A DNA stretch of 52,653 nt from an uncultured Anaerolineaceae bacterium. Its GTDB lineage: Bacteria > Chloroflexota > Anaerolineae > Anaerolineales > Anaerolineaceae. Both the position numbers and the translations under genes were made by a program. The notes under the pieces are model-generated. The model did not search any database, was not told the origin of the DNA, and saw only the letters and a list, made by a program, of their open reading frames with translations. The stretch is from the NCBI GenBank assembly GCA_937863605.1, contig CALMGN010000179.1, forward strand, positions 1 through 52,653. Direction: 5' to 3'. Below, one piece after another: positions 42,028-51,054 of the stretch; the stretch's first letter is position 1; every line of letters begins with the position of its first letter.

Positions 42028-43350
42028 GTGTTTGAATCGCTGACCCAAAGACTAGAGCAAGTATTCCAGCAGCTGCGACGGCGCGGTAAGCTTTCTGAAC
42101 AGGATGTAGATTTAGCTATGCGCGAAGTGCGCCTGGCCCTGTTGGAAGCCGACGTGCATTACAGTGTGGTCAAGGATTTCGTCGCACGCGTGCGAGAGCG
42201 GGCTGTAGGTCATGAAGTATCGCGCGCGCTCAACCCTGCCCAGCAGGTGATCAAGATTGTCCACGAGGAATTGATCCAAACACTGGGTGAACCCTCCCGC
42301 TTAAACCTGAGCGGGGCTAAACCGCGGGTCATCATGATGGTCGGTCTGCAAGGTTCCGGTAAAACCACCGCTGCTGCCAAGATTGCAGCCCGGCTGCGAT
42401 CCCAGGGTGAGCGGGTGGAATTGGTGGCTGGCGACCCGTACCGGCCAGCTGCCATTAAACAACTGCAAACATTGGGTGAGCGCATCGGTGTTCCAGTTTT
42501 TACCGAGGATGGGGTTAAACCACCGGAACTGGCCGCCAAAGCTTTCGACCTGGCGCAAAAGGGCGGCGTGACCGCCTTGATTATCGATACCGCCGGGCGG
42601 TCGCAGCTGGACGACGGATTGATGGAAGAATTGCGTTCCATCACCCGCAAAGTGCCAGCCAACGAAATCCTGTTGGTGGTCGATTCGATGATCGGTCAGG
42701 AAGCGCTGCACATTGCGGAAGGTTTTCGCGATTCGGTTTCGTTGACCGGCCTGGTGTTGACCAAGATGGACGGCGACTCGCGCGGTGGCGCGGCCATCTC
42801 CATTCGCAGCGTGACCGGAGTGCCGATCAAATTCCTTGGAACCGGTGAGGGCATTGATGCCATCGAGGCATACGATCCCGGACGCATGGCTTCACGCATC
42901 CTTGGCATGGGCGATATGCTGGGGTTGATCGAAAAGGCTGAAGCAGCGCTGGATGAAAACGAAGCCCGCGCGCAAGCCGCAAAGATGATGTCCGGCCAAT
43001 TCAGCCTGGAGGACTTTGCCAGTCAATTGAAACAGCTGCGCAAGATGGGACCATTTGCCAAAGTATTGGAAATGCTGCCTGGCGGCATGGGACAAATGGC
43101 GCGCAACGTCTCGCCCGATGAGGCTGAAAAGTCACTTAAAGTTACCGAGGCAATATTATCCTCTATGACGATGAAAGAACGCCGAAATCCTGATATACTC
43201 AATGCCAGTCGGCGCCGCCGCATAGCGCGCGGTTCCGGCACGGAAGTTCAGGATGTAAACCGGGTGCTCAAGCAATTCCGCGATGCGCAACGGTTGTTTA
43301 AAACTCTGCAGAAAACGGGCGGGCGTGGAATGCCACGCCTGTTTGGGTAG
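42028..43350 (+). CDS. ffh: Signal recognition particle GTPase
   Basis: Ffh binds signal sequences and targets ribosomes to the membrane. 440 residues, GTG start with AAGGTGA upstream. N domain first, then the G domain: GLQGSGKTTAAAKIA (P-loop), GDPYRPAAIKQL, DTAGRSQ, TKMDGDSRGGAA and GTGEGIDAIEAY; the methionine-rich M domain at the C-terminus contains SRRRRIARGSG, which binds 4.5S RNA. It begins the conserved block ffh-rpsP-khpA-rimM. The SRP RNA gene is not in the window. Confidence 0.97.
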   Translation: MFESLTQRLEQVFQQLRRRGKLSEQDVDLAMREVRLALLEADVHYSVVKDFVARVRERAVGHEVSRALNPAQQVIKIVHEELIQTLGEPSRLNLSGAKPRVIMMVGLQGSGKTTAAAKIAARLRSQGERVELVAGDPYRPAAIKQLQTLGERIGVPVFTEDGVKPPELAAKAFDLAQKGGVTALIIDTAGRSQLDDGLMEELRSITRKVPANEILLVVDSMIGQEALHIAEGFRDSVSLTGLVLTKMDGDSRGGAAISIRSVTGVPIKFLGTGEGIDAIEAYDPGRMASRILGMGDMLGLIEKAEAALDENEARAQAAKMMSGQFSLEDFASQLKQLRKMGPFAKVLEMLPGGMGQMARNVSPDEAEKSLKVTEAILSSMTMKERRNPDILNASRRRRIARGSGTEVQDVNRVLKQFRDAQRLFKTLQKTGGRGMPRLFG

Positions 43351-43468
43351 TCCTCTGGTGGAAAATAAGCACGCCCCTTCAGCGTCCCTCAAACCATTTT
43401 CCGCCGGTGCGGCAACCCTATGGTAAGATTCATACAGTTCACATTTGCAACAGGAGATAGGTCTTAAA

Positions 43469-43807
43469 ATGGTTCGAATTCGTTTACGCCGCGTTGGATT
43501 AAAAGGTCAACCCAGCTACCGCATTATTGCGGCAGATAAAGAAAGCCCTCGGGATGGGCGCTTCCTCGAAATCCTGGGTTCTTACAACCCGCGCACTGAA
43601 CCCTTCACCTTCCAGGTGAACGAAGAACGGGTGTACCACTGGCTGAACAATGGCGCCCAGCCGTCCGAGTCAGTTGCCATGCTTTTCAACAGCGTTGGTC
43701 TGACCAAACGGTACGAGCGGGTCAAAGGTGGCGAAGCTGCGGAAGCAGTTCTTAAAGAAGCCCAAGAGTATTATGTTAACCGAAAGGTCAACACCAAGAC
43801 GAACTAA
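43469..43807 (+). CDS. rpsP: 30S ribosomal protein bS16
   Basis: 112 residues from the ATG at 43469 (MVRIRLRRVGLKGQPSYRII), which follows the RBS CAGGAG. The first twenty residues and the RDGRFLEILGSYNPR block are unmistakable. It is longer than E. coli bS16 by ~30 residues at the C-terminus, as in several Gram-positive-type bacteria. About 120 bases separate it from ffh; a TAAGAT in this gap may be a -10 box. Confidence 0.97.
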   Translation: MVRIRLRRVGLKGQPSYRIIAADKESPRDGRFLEILGSYNPRTEPFTFQVNEERVYHWLNNGAQPSESVAMLFNSVGLTKRYERVKGGEAAEAVLKEAQEYYVNRKVNTKTN

Positions 43808-43870
43808 GTCCTCAGTAAACCTGCTGGATTTAGGCCGGTCTGTGTACCGGCCAGGTTGAAAGGAGAAATC

Positions 43871-44107
43871 GTGAAGGAGTTGATCGAATATATTGCCCGA
43901 TCTTTGGTTGAAGATCCCCACCAGGTAAACGTCCAACAGGAACGCCTGGGCGGTAAAGTTCGACTTGAGCTGTCGGTCGCAAAAGAAGATATGGGCCGGG
44001 TTATTGGCAAGAGCGGCCGGGTAGCCAATGCAATGCGCATCTTATTGCGTGTAGCTGCTGCCCGCGAAGGGAAGCAGGCCAACCTGGACGTGCTGGAGCC
44101 TCGCTAG
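43871..44107 (+). CDS. khpA: KH-domain RNA-binding protein KhpA
   Basis: 78 residues from the GTG at 43871, which follows AAAGGAG; the ORF-track start at 43856 is a TTG whose codons are the ribosome-binding site itself. One KH domain with the GxxG loop in VIGKSGRVANAMRILLRVAA. KhpA (formerly YlqC) binds RNA, often with KhpB, and affects cell elongation and small-RNA function in Firmicutes. The gene order rpsP-khpA-rimM is the common one. Confidence 0.93.
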   Translation: MKELIEYIARSLVEDPHQVNVQQERLGGKVRLELSVAKEDMGRVIGKSGRVANAMRILLRVAAAREGKQANLDVLEPR

Positions 44108-44109
44108 GC

Positions 44110-44667
44110 ATGGGTTTGCCAGCCTCTTCAAACCCAGAAAATAACCAGACAGGCTCGCCAAGTGGCGGCGAGCCTGTCTTCTTGGTTATTGGTAAGCTGC
44201 GCCGGTCGCATGGTTTAACCGGCGATGTCCTGATGGACGTATACACCGATTTCCCGGAGCGGCTCGCCACGGGAAAGACGCTCCTGATCGGTGAAAGCCA
44301 CCGGCCGCTAGTAATCCGCAGCCTGCGGCCAAAAAACAAAGAACTGATCATTGGCTTCGAGGGGTACACCAACCCCGAATCTACGGCCGATTTGCGCAAT
44401 CAACTGGTTTATGTATCTTCGGCAGAAATTCCAACCTTGCCAGTGGGGGAATACTATCATCACCAGGTGATTGGATTGCGCGTAGTCAACCAAGATGGAT
44501 CTGAAATCGGCATTTTGGACGATATTCTCGAATCCCGCGCCAATGATGTGTATATGGTCAAAGCAGCGGACGGTACTGAAATCTTGATCCCGGCAGTAGA
44601 TGAATTTATTCTGGAGATTAATTTAGAGCAGCGGGTGATCACAGTTGCTCCGCCAGAATGGGAGTAG
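44110..44667 (+). CDS. rimM: Ribosome maturation factor RimM
   Basis: 185 residues. RimM assists maturation of the 30S head with S19. N-terminal segment VIGKLRRSHGLTGDVLMDVYTD and the PRC-barrel segment YYHHQVIGLRVVNQDGSEIG ... EILIPAVDEFILEI are diagnostic. It begins 2 bases after khpA. trmD and rplS, usual followers, are missing here; dprA comes next instead. Confidence 0.94.
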   Translation: MGLPASSNPENNQTGSPSGGEPVFLVIGKLRRSHGLTGDVLMDVYTDFPERLATGKTLLIGESHRPLVIRSLRPKNKELIIGFEGYTNPESTADLRNQLVYVSSAEIPTLPVGEYYHHQVIGLRVVNQDGSEIGILDDILESRANDVYMVKAADGTEILIPAVDEFILEINLEQRVITVAPPEWE

Positions 44668-44680
44668 CGGGGTCGCCAGG

Positions 44681-45805
44681 ATGGATCCAAAAGCCTACTG
44701 GGTCGGATTTAATTATGTCAAGGGGATTGGCGCCGTCCGGATGCGGGCGCTGTTGGATGCGTTCGATGGTGATTTAAAAGCTGCCTGGGAAGCTCCAATC
44801 AGCCGCTACCAGGGTCTTGGTCTAAGCGGGCGGGTTGTCGAAAATATTCTACGGGTACGCAGCCAAATTAACCTGGAACAAATCTGGGACCGGATGCAGG
44901 CTGGAGGTATTCAGGCACTCACATGGGACGATGATGTGTACCCACGGATGCTCAAGGAAATCGACCAGCCGCCACCTGTGCTTTACCAACGCGGCGAAGT
45001 CATACCCGAAGATGAAACGGCAGTTGCGATCGTCGGAACGCGGCGCGTAACCGCTTACGGACGCGTGGTCACCGAAGAATTAGCAGCATTTTTAGCGCGC
45101 AACCGCATCACGGTAGTGAGTGGACTGGCGCGCGGGGTGGATGCGCTTGCTCACCGCTCGGCCTTGCAGGCTGGCGGACGCACCCTGGCGGTCCTTGGCA
45201 GCGGGATTGACAGAATTTATCCGCCGGAAAATCAGCAATTAGCCATGGATATCGCCGACTCAGGCGCATTGCTTAGTGATTACCCACCGGGTACCGCCCC
45301 GGAAAGCACCAATTTTCCACCGCGCAACCGCATTATCTCCGGCTTGTCGCTGGCAGTGGTGGTGATCGAAGCGGGAGCCACCAGCGGTGCGCTTATCACG
45401 GCATCATTTGCTGCGGACCAGAACCGGGATGTGCTGGCGGTTCCGGGCAATATCAACTCGCCGAACAGTAAAGGCACCAACATGTTGATACAGAATGGGG
45501 CGCGGCCTTACCTCAAGCCCGAAGATCTGTTGGAGGTACTCAACCTCGAACAGGTAAATACGCGTAAAATGGCGCGAAGGGTTCTCCCGGCGGATGCAAC
45601 CGAGACACAAATTATCAAGGTCATCGCCGAGGGGACGCTGTCGGTTGACGAGATCAGCTTTTTGTCCGGCTTGCCGGTTGAAGTGGTCTCGGCTACCCTG
45701 GCGATGATGGAGCTTAAAGGTCTGGTGCGCAATGCTGGCAGCATGTCCTACATGGCCATTCGAGATGAAGCGGCAGAATATTATGCAGGGGATTATGAAC
45801 AATAA
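44681..45805 (+). CDS. dprA: DNA-processing protein DprA
   Basis: 374 residues from the ATG at 44681. DprA loads RecA on incoming single-stranded DNA in natural transformation. N-terminal helical domain (~1-75), the Rossmann-like core (VAIVGTRRVTAYGR, VVSGLARGVDALAHRSAL, GSGIDRIYPPEN, NRIISGLSLAVVVIEA, AVPGN) and a C-terminal winged helix (~310-365). It overlaps manC by 11 bases. Presence alone does not prove competence. dprA beside topA is common; here manC is set between them. Confidence 0.94.
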   Translation: MDPKAYWVGFNYVKGIGAVRMRALLDAFDGDLKAAWEAPISRYQGLGLSGRVVENILRVRSQINLEQIWDRMQAGGIQALTWDDDVYPRMLKEIDQPPPVLYQRGEVIPEDETAVAIVGTRRVTAYGRVVTEELAAFLARNRITVVSGLARGVDALAHRSALQAGGRTLAVLGSGIDRIYPPENQQLAMDIADSGALLSDYPPGTAPESTNFPPRNRIISGLSLAVVVIEAGATSGALITASFAADQNRDVLAVPGNINSPNSKGTNMLIQNGARPYLKPEDLLEVLNLEQVNTRKMARRVLPADATETQIIKVIAEGTLSVDEISFLSGLPVEVVSATLAMMELKGLVRNAGSMSYMAIRDEAAEYYAGDYEQ

Positions 45806-46886
45806 TTTTTATGCAGTCATTATGGCTGGCGGCGGCGGGACGCGCCTATGGCCGCTTTCCCGGGTTAACCGACCCAAACAGATGATCAGGCTTGGTTCAG
45901 ACCGGTCGCTTTATCAAATTACTTGCGACCGTCTGGCGGGTTTGTTTACCCCAGACCGCATTCTGGTCGTGACGGTGGCGGAGCAAGCAGTCGAACTGCA
46001 AAAACAGGTGCCGGAAATCCCGGTGGAAAATTATCTGTTGGAACCAATGCCGCGCGGTACCGCCTCGGTGGTCGGGTTGGCTGCGGCTGTGCTCCACAAA
46101 CGTGACCCGCAGGCGGTGATGGCGGTGCTAACTGCCGACCATTTCATCGAAAACATACCGTACTTTCAGAAACTACTGCGGGTAGCGGCGGAAGTAGCGC
46201 GGAAGAACATGCTGGTCACCCTTGGAATCACTCCAACTCATCCTTCGACGGCTTACGGCTATATTCAACGCGGTGTGATTCTGGAAACTATCGATGGCCA
46301 GGCGGTATATTCAGTGCGGCGCTTTAAAGAGAAACCAACGGCTGCGGCTGCTCAAAAAATGATGGCGGATGAAGACCACGACTGGAATTCAGGGATGTTC
46401 ATCTGGCAGGTTTCCGATATTCTGGCTGAGTTTGACCATTTGATGCCGGAGTTAGCCCAATCCCTCCGTGAAATCGGTTTGGCCTGGGACACACCGGAGC
46501 AAAACCAGGTGGTCGGCGCGCTGTGGCCAAGCATAAAACCACAAACGATTGATTATGGTATTATGGAGCGCGCCCAACGGGTGGCGGTTCTGCCAGCTGC
46601 CGGGTTGGGCTGGAACGATGTTGGCAGCTGGGATTCGCTTTTCGAGGTACTGCCCCTTGACAGCAGTGGTAATATTCAGCTCAATGACCTCAACGTCATC
46701 ATTGATACGCAAAATTCGTTAATTCTCTCGGATGGGACCAACCGATTGGTCGCAACGATTGGTGTAGATGACCTGGTGATTATCGACACAAAGGATGTGC
46801 TGCTGGTTTGCCGGCGGTCGGACAGCCAAAAGGTAAAAGATGCAGTGCAGCGTCTGAAGGAAACAGGTCAAACTCGTTATTTGTAA
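45795..46886 (+). CDS. manC: Mannose-1-phosphate guanylyltransferase
   Basis: 363 residues from the ATG at 45795 (MNNNFYAVIMAGGGGTRLWP), chosen because of the RBS CAGGGG and the nucleotidyltransferase signature at the N-terminus. It makes GDP-mannose from mannose-1-phosphate and GTP. Other blocks: NRPKQM, EPMPRGTA and TADHFIE, then KPTAAAAQ and DYGIMERA, followed by a left-handed beta-helix-like end. There is no fused phosphomannose isomerase domain, so it is the short form. GDP-mannose feeds surface glycans. Confidence 0.93.
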   Translation: MNNNFYAVIMAGGGGTRLWPLSRVNRPKQMIRLGSDRSLYQITCDRLAGLFTPDRILVVTVAEQAVELQKQVPEIPVENYLLEPMPRGTASVVGLAAAVLHKRDPQAVMAVLTADHFIENIPYFQKLLRVAAEVARKNMLVTLGITPTHPSTAYGYIQRGVILETIDGQAVYSVRRFKEKPTAAAAQKMMADEDHDWNSGMFIWQVSDILAEFDHLMPELAQSLREIGLAWDTPEQNQVVGALWPSIKPQTIDYGIMERAQRVAVLPAAGLGWNDVGSWDSLFEVLPLDSSGNIQLNDLNVIIDTQNSLILSDGTNRLVATIGVDDLVIIDTKDVLLVCRRSDSQKVKDAVQRLKETGQTRYL

Positions 46887-46887
46887 G

Positions 46888-49206
46888 GTGGTTCATTTGG
46901 AAGCTTATTGTGTAAAGTGCAAAACGAAAAGAGAAATATCCAACGCCAAGGCAGATTTTAATGCAGCCGGCGCCCCAGTTACCCATGGAATCTGCCCGGT
47001 CTGCGGTACCAAAATGTACCGGATGGGGCGTACACCCGCCCACGACCAATTGACGCCCCCGGAAAAGATCAAACGAGAACCCAAAAAAAACGGCAAACTG
47101 GTAATTGTTGAATCACCGGCCAAAGCGCGCACGGTTGGGCGCTTCCTTGGCAAGGGCTACACGGTTAAGGCGTCGGTTGGGCATGTACGCGACTTGCTGC
47201 GGTCGGAATTATCAGTGGATGTGGAGAATAATTTTCAACCGAAGTACCGCGTCCCCAACGAAAAACGCCCGGTGGTCAAGGAGTTGAAGGCGCTGGTCAA
47301 AACGGCCGAGGAAGTCTTCCTGGCGACCGACCCCGATCGCGAAGGAGAAGCCATTGCCTGGCACCTGCTCGAAGCAGCGGAGATCAACCCGGCTGTGACC
47401 AAGCGGGTGGTTTTTCACGAGATCACGCAGCCGGCAATCGAAGAGGCTTTTTCACACCCGCGAGATATCGACATGGACCTGGTCAATGCCCAGCAAGGGC
47501 GGCGTGTCCTTGACCGGCTGGTGGGTTACAGCTTGAGCCCGCTGCTGTGGGAAAAGGTACGCAGCCGGCTGTCTGCCGGACGAGTCCAGTCGGTTGCACT
47601 GCGGCTGATTGTCGAACGCGAACGTGAAATCGAAGATTTCAATCCAGTCGAGTACTGGACCATCGGGGCAGAGTTCAAACCCGATCATGTCCGCCAGACC
47701 TTTGTCACTAAACTGGTCAAGATCGGTGACCAGGATCCGGCGCTGGCACAAAAAGGGGATGCGGAAGCTATTTTGCCCGATCTGGAAAAAGCAGCGTACA
47801 AAATTGTGCGTATCAAACGCGGCGAGCGCAAACGCAAACCGTCTGCGCCATTCATTACTTCAACGCTGCAGCAGGAAGCTTCACGCCGCCTGGGTTTCAC
47901 CACCCGTAAGACAATGGCGGTAGCACAACAACTTTATGAGGGTTTGGATGTTGGCGAAGGCGGCTCAACAGGTTTGATTACCTACATGCGGACCGACTCG
48001 ACCAACGTGTCGGAAACGGCACAAAAAGAAGCGCGCGCGTTTGTGCAAAAAACTTATGGGGCTGATTTCGTCCCACATACCTCGCCGCAATACCGCACTC
48101 GGGCGGTCGGGGCGCAGGAAGCGCATGAAGCCATTCGCCCGACCTCTGTACTGCGCTTGCCGGATAAGGTCAAATCTTATCTAAGCGGGGAGCAGTTCAA
48201 ACTGTACCAGCTAATCTGGCAGCGTTTTGTCGCGTCGCAGATGGAATCAGCGCTGCTTGATACGGTCACGGTTGAGGTGGAAGGTCAGGGTAATCAAAGT
48301 TATCTGTTCCGAGCCTCTGGATCCACAATACGCTTTCCGGGCTTTCTGGTGGTCTTCGAAGATTCGCGGGACGAAGATTTGAAAGCAGATGAAGAAGAAA
48401 ATGTCCGTATCCCGGCCGGGCTGGAAGAAAATCAGAAACAGCACCTGGTGCGGTTGATTCCTGAGCAACACTTTACCCAACCGCCCCCGCGCTTTACCGA
48501 GGCGACACTGATTGCTGCGCTCGAAGAAAATGGAATCGGGAGGCCGAGCACCTACGCGCCGATTATTTCGACCATCCAGGAGCGCGGTTATGTGGTGCGG
48601 GAGAGCAAGCGGCTTTCCCCGACCGAGACCGGTTTCACGGTCAACGACCTGCTGGTTCGCCACTTCTCCGATATCGTCAATTTGAACTTCACAGCCCAAA
48701 TGGAGAAAGCACTCGACGATGTGTCAACTGGCGGGCGCAAATGGGAAGACGTGGTCGGAAAGTTTTATAAGACTTTTGAACCACAGGTGAAAAAAGCCCA
48801 GGTCGAGATCCCGGTCAACAAACCTGAACTCGAAAAGGTGGGAAGAGTCTGTCCGTTATGCGGCAATGAACTCGTTTACCGCTACGGGCGTTTCGGCAAA
48901 TTTATCAGCTGCAGCACCTTCCCAACTTGCCGGCATACCGAACCTTATCTGCAAAAGATCGGCGTGACCTGCCCGGAAGACGGTGGAGCGTTAGTGGAAC
49001 GTAAAACCCGCAAAGGGCGCGTATTTTACGGTTGTGCTAATTACCCCACCTGCGGCTTTACATCCTGGAAGAAACCGATTGCCCAACCCTGTCCGAAGTG
49101 CGGCGGGACGCTGGTCATTCTCAATAAACGCGAAACGCAGTGTCTTAAATGCGAATCCACGTTTTTATTGGAACAAATCCTTGACTCTCCAACTGAACAG
49201 GCATAA
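46888..49206 (+). CDS. topA: DNA topoisomerase I with an N-terminal zinc-ribbon extension
   Basis: 772 residues as given (GTG), or 769 if the TTG at 46897 is used; the TTG has the better spaced RBS (AAGGTGG). Residues ~6-47 form an extra zinc ribbon (YCVKCKTKRE ... GICPVCGTKMYRMG, resembling DUF5679) before the Toprim domain (KLVIVESPAKARTVGRFLGK). The catalytic Tyr is in GLITYMRTDSTNVS. Three C-terminal zinc fingers follow (CPLCGNELV ... CSTFPTC; CPEDGGALV ... CANYPTC; CPKCGGTLV ... CLKC). The enzyme relaxes negative supercoils. The start is 1 base after the manC stop. Confidence 0.96.
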   Translation: MVHLEAYCVKCKTKREISNAKADFNAAGAPVTHGICPVCGTKMYRMGRTPAHDQLTPPEKIKREPKKNGKLVIVESPAKARTVGRFLGKGYTVKASVGHVRDLLRSELSVDVENNFQPKYRVPNEKRPVVKELKALVKTAEEVFLATDPDREGEAIAWHLLEAAEINPAVTKRVVFHEITQPAIEEAFSHPRDIDMDLVNAQQGRRVLDRLVGYSLSPLLWEKVRSRLSAGRVQSVALRLIVEREREIEDFNPVEYWTIGAEFKPDHVRQTFVTKLVKIGDQDPALAQKGDAEAILPDLEKAAYKIVRIKRGERKRKPSAPFITSTLQQEASRRLGFTTRKTMAVAQQLYEGLDVGEGGSTGLITYMRTDSTNVSETAQKEARAFVQKTYGADFVPHTSPQYRTRAVGAQEAHEAIRPTSVLRLPDKVKSYLSGEQFKLYQLIWQRFVASQMESALLDTVTVEVEGQGNQSYLFRASGSTIRFPGFLVVFEDSRDEDLKADEEENVRIPAGLEENQKQHLVRLIPEQHFTQPPPRFTEATLIAALEENGIGRPSTYAPIISTIQERGYVVRESKRLSPTETGFTVNDLLVRHFSDIVNLNFTAQMEKALDDVSTGGRKWEDVVGKFYKTFEPQVKKAQVEIPVNKPELEKVGRVCPLCGNELVYRYGRFGKFISCSTFPTCRHTEPYLQKIGVTCPEDGGALVERKTRKGRVFYGCANYPTCGFTSWKKPIAQPCPKCGGTLVILNKRETQCLKCESTFLLEQILDSPTEQA

Positions 49207-49331
49207 ACCTTGCAACAATACTGACATCTGACCGTCCATAGTCGTTGCCTTTATCTGATATTTGTTCTACAATACGTATAGATAAATTGGTTAATTTGGC
49301 GGGACAGACATAAACCTGTAGGAGCAGAGAC

Positions 49332-50339
49332 ATGGATAAGATCCGAGAACAACTGCGAAATCCAATTATTACAGCTGCGGTCGGCTTCGTTGTCGGCCTG
49401 ATCATCGGCTTGCCCATTTTGGGGTGGGCGGTATGGCCAGTGAAATGGGTTGACGCTGAACCTAAATTCTTGCGTGACGATCTAAAGCAGGATTACCTCT
49501 GCATGACGATCGATTCATTTTTGGTGAGGCAGGATCCCGCAGCAGCCGTAACCCGCTTCAATTTGCTGGGTGAAGATGCCTCGGCGCAGTTAGACGCATT
49601 CAAACCGGGTACATGCAACCTGAACGAAGCTGAAATCAATGCTTTCCGAGCGGTTGTCCTGGGACCCAGCGTACCTTTACCGGTCACGACGGTGACCCCG
49701 GTCGCAACCGAAAAACCAGCTGCCTCCAAAAACACAGGACTGGTCGTTGGGCTATGTCTGGTCACCCTGCTGGTTGGCGCGGGGCTGGTGTATCTACTGG
49801 TGTTCCGCAAACGCGGCGGTTCGACTCCCGAATCTCCTGCCGCGGTGGCGCATGACTTTAGCCAACAAGCAACCCGCACCGACTATTCTGCACAGGGGCA
49901 GGAAGCCCCCATCTCGCAGTTCATGACCACCTATATGATCGGCGATGATCTTTATGATGACTCCTTCAGTATCGACTCACCGACCGGCGAGTTCCTGGGT
50001 GAATGCGGCGTAGGCATTTCCGACACCATCGGGGTGGGCGACCCCAAGAAAGTAACGGCGTTCGAAGTCTGGCTGTTCGATAAGAACGACATTCAGACCA
50101 TCACCAAGGTAGTAATGAGCCCGCACGCTATGAGAGATGGCGCCATTCGCGCCCGCCTTGAATCCAAGGGCGAACCGATTGAAGTTGAAGCAGACAAACG
50201 CATTGTGCTCGAAACCGCAACCCTGGTGCTCGAAGCACGCGTGGTTGATCTAAACCTGGGTGGCGGTGCGCTGCCCGAGAACAGCTACTTTGACCGCTTG
50301 ACGCTCGAACTGGCTGTTTGGCCAAAGACCAATGCTTAA
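49332..50339 (+). CDS. Membrane protein with two helices, unknown function
   Basis: 335 residues. Helices at ~15-37 (AAVGFVVGLIIGLPILGWAV) and ~136-158 (LVVGLCLVTLLVGAGLVYLL) enclose an extracytoplasmic part of about 95 residues with two Cys (YLCMTID and PGTCNLN) that could pair. The C-terminal ~175 residues would be cytoplasmic: a beta-rich domain with TYMIGDDLYDDSFSIDSPTG and FEVWLFDKNDIQTITKVVMS. I do not recognise the family, though such proteins seem usual near topA or greA in Chloroflexota (inference). RBS GGAG; terminator follows. Confidence 0.8.
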   Translation: MDKIREQLRNPIITAAVGFVVGLIIGLPILGWAVWPVKWVDAEPKFLRDDLKQDYLCMTIDSFLVRQDPAAAVTRFNLLGEDASAQLDAFKPGTCNLNEAEINAFRAVVLGPSVPLPVTTVTPVATEKPAASKNTGLVVGLCLVTLLVGAGLVYLLVFRKRGGSTPESPAAVAHDFSQQATRTDYSAQGQEAPISQFMTTYMIGDDLYDDSFSIDSPTGEFLGECGVGISDTIGVGDPKKVTAFEVWLFDKNDIQTITKVVMSPHAMRDGAIRARLESKGEPIEVEADKRIVLETATLVLEARVVDLNLGGGALPENSYFDRLTLELAVWPKTNA

Positions 50340-50367
50340 TCCTTAATTCGCGTAATCTGAGAATAAT

Positions 50368-50400
50368 AAAGGCAGAGGATTTTTCCTCTGCCTTTTATTT
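50368..50400. terminator. Bidirectional terminator between the membrane protein and greA
   Basis: Stem AAAGGCAGAGGA / TCCTCTGCCTTT (12 bp), loop TTTT, followed by TATTTT. Confidence 0.9.
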
Positions 50401-50421
50401 TGTCCGGGTAAAGCTTCAGGT

Positions 50422-50889
50422 TTATTCGATCTTCAGGATTTTGAAGCGGATACTGCCACCTGGCGTATCGACCATGACTTCTTCGCCAACTTTCCGTCCC
50501 ATCAGGGCTTTGCCGATCGGGGATTCCAGTGAAATCCGCCCATTCCCGGGATCCGCTTCCTTCGGACCTACCAGATGATACTTTTCCGGGGTGTCGGCCC
50601 CTTCTTGAATGGTGATGTGATCGCCAATTCCTACCTCTTCCAGGTTTTTGGAGACGTCCTCGATAACCACTACATTCGAGAGCAGGAGTTCTGTTTCCTG
50701 GATGCGGCCCTCCAGGAACGACTGATCTTCCTTTGCCGAAGTGTAATCGGCGTTTTCAGAAAGGTCGCCCTGGTCAATCGCCGCGCGTAATCGCCTTGCG
50801 ATTTCCTCCCGTTCAGGGCCCTTCATACTAGCCAACTCATTTTTCAAACGGTTTAAACCCTCAAGCGTTAAATAGGATACATCAGCCAT
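50422..50889 (-). CDS. greA: Transcription elongation factor GreA
   Basis: 155 residues from the ATG at 50889 (MADVSYLTLEGLNRLKNEL), the standard length; GGAG lies 12 bases upstream. N-terminal coiled coil with the acidic tip (DQGDLSENADYTSAKEDQSF) that enters the secondary channel of RNA polymerase and triggers transcript cleavage, then the FKBP-like C-terminal domain (YHLVGPKEADPGNGRISLES ... MVDTPGGSIRFKILKI). The ORF-track start adds 20 residues from the promoter region. It follows dgt in the same direction. Confidence 0.96.
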   Translation of the reverse strand: MADVSYLTLEGLNRLKNELASMKGPEREEIARRLRAAIDQGDLSENADYTSAKEDQSFLEGRIQETELLLSNVVVIEDVSKNLEEVGIGDHITIQEGADTPEKYHLVGPKEADPGNGRISLESPIGKALMGRKVGEEVMVDTPGGSIRFKILKIE

Positions 50890-50941
50890 TATTCTTGCCA
50901 ACTCCAAAGTTAGTGATGAGTCAATAGTGTAAGAATCAGAT

Positions 50942-51031
50942 TTATTCAACCCGAACAGGGTTAACGAATAAGTTAATACTTACCGTATGGGTGGAATGTC
51001 CCAATAATAACATCAAACCCTAATTATTGGG
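50942..51031. repeat. Two inverted repeats between dgt and greA
   Basis: Repeat A (50942-50971): TTATTC and AACCC arms around GAACA with one 3-base bulge. Repeat B (51000-51031): CCCAATAATAA / TAATTATTGGG, 10 of 11 pairs. Neither is followed by a T-run, so they may be operators or weak terminators for greA and dgt. Confidence 0.5.
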
Positions 51032-51054
51032 GATGGATGGCGTTCTGAGCAGGC

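Noticed and set aside
43856-43870. khpA start at the upstream TTG
   Set aside because: These codons are the ribosome-binding site AAAGGAG of the GTG at 43871, where the conserved protein begins.
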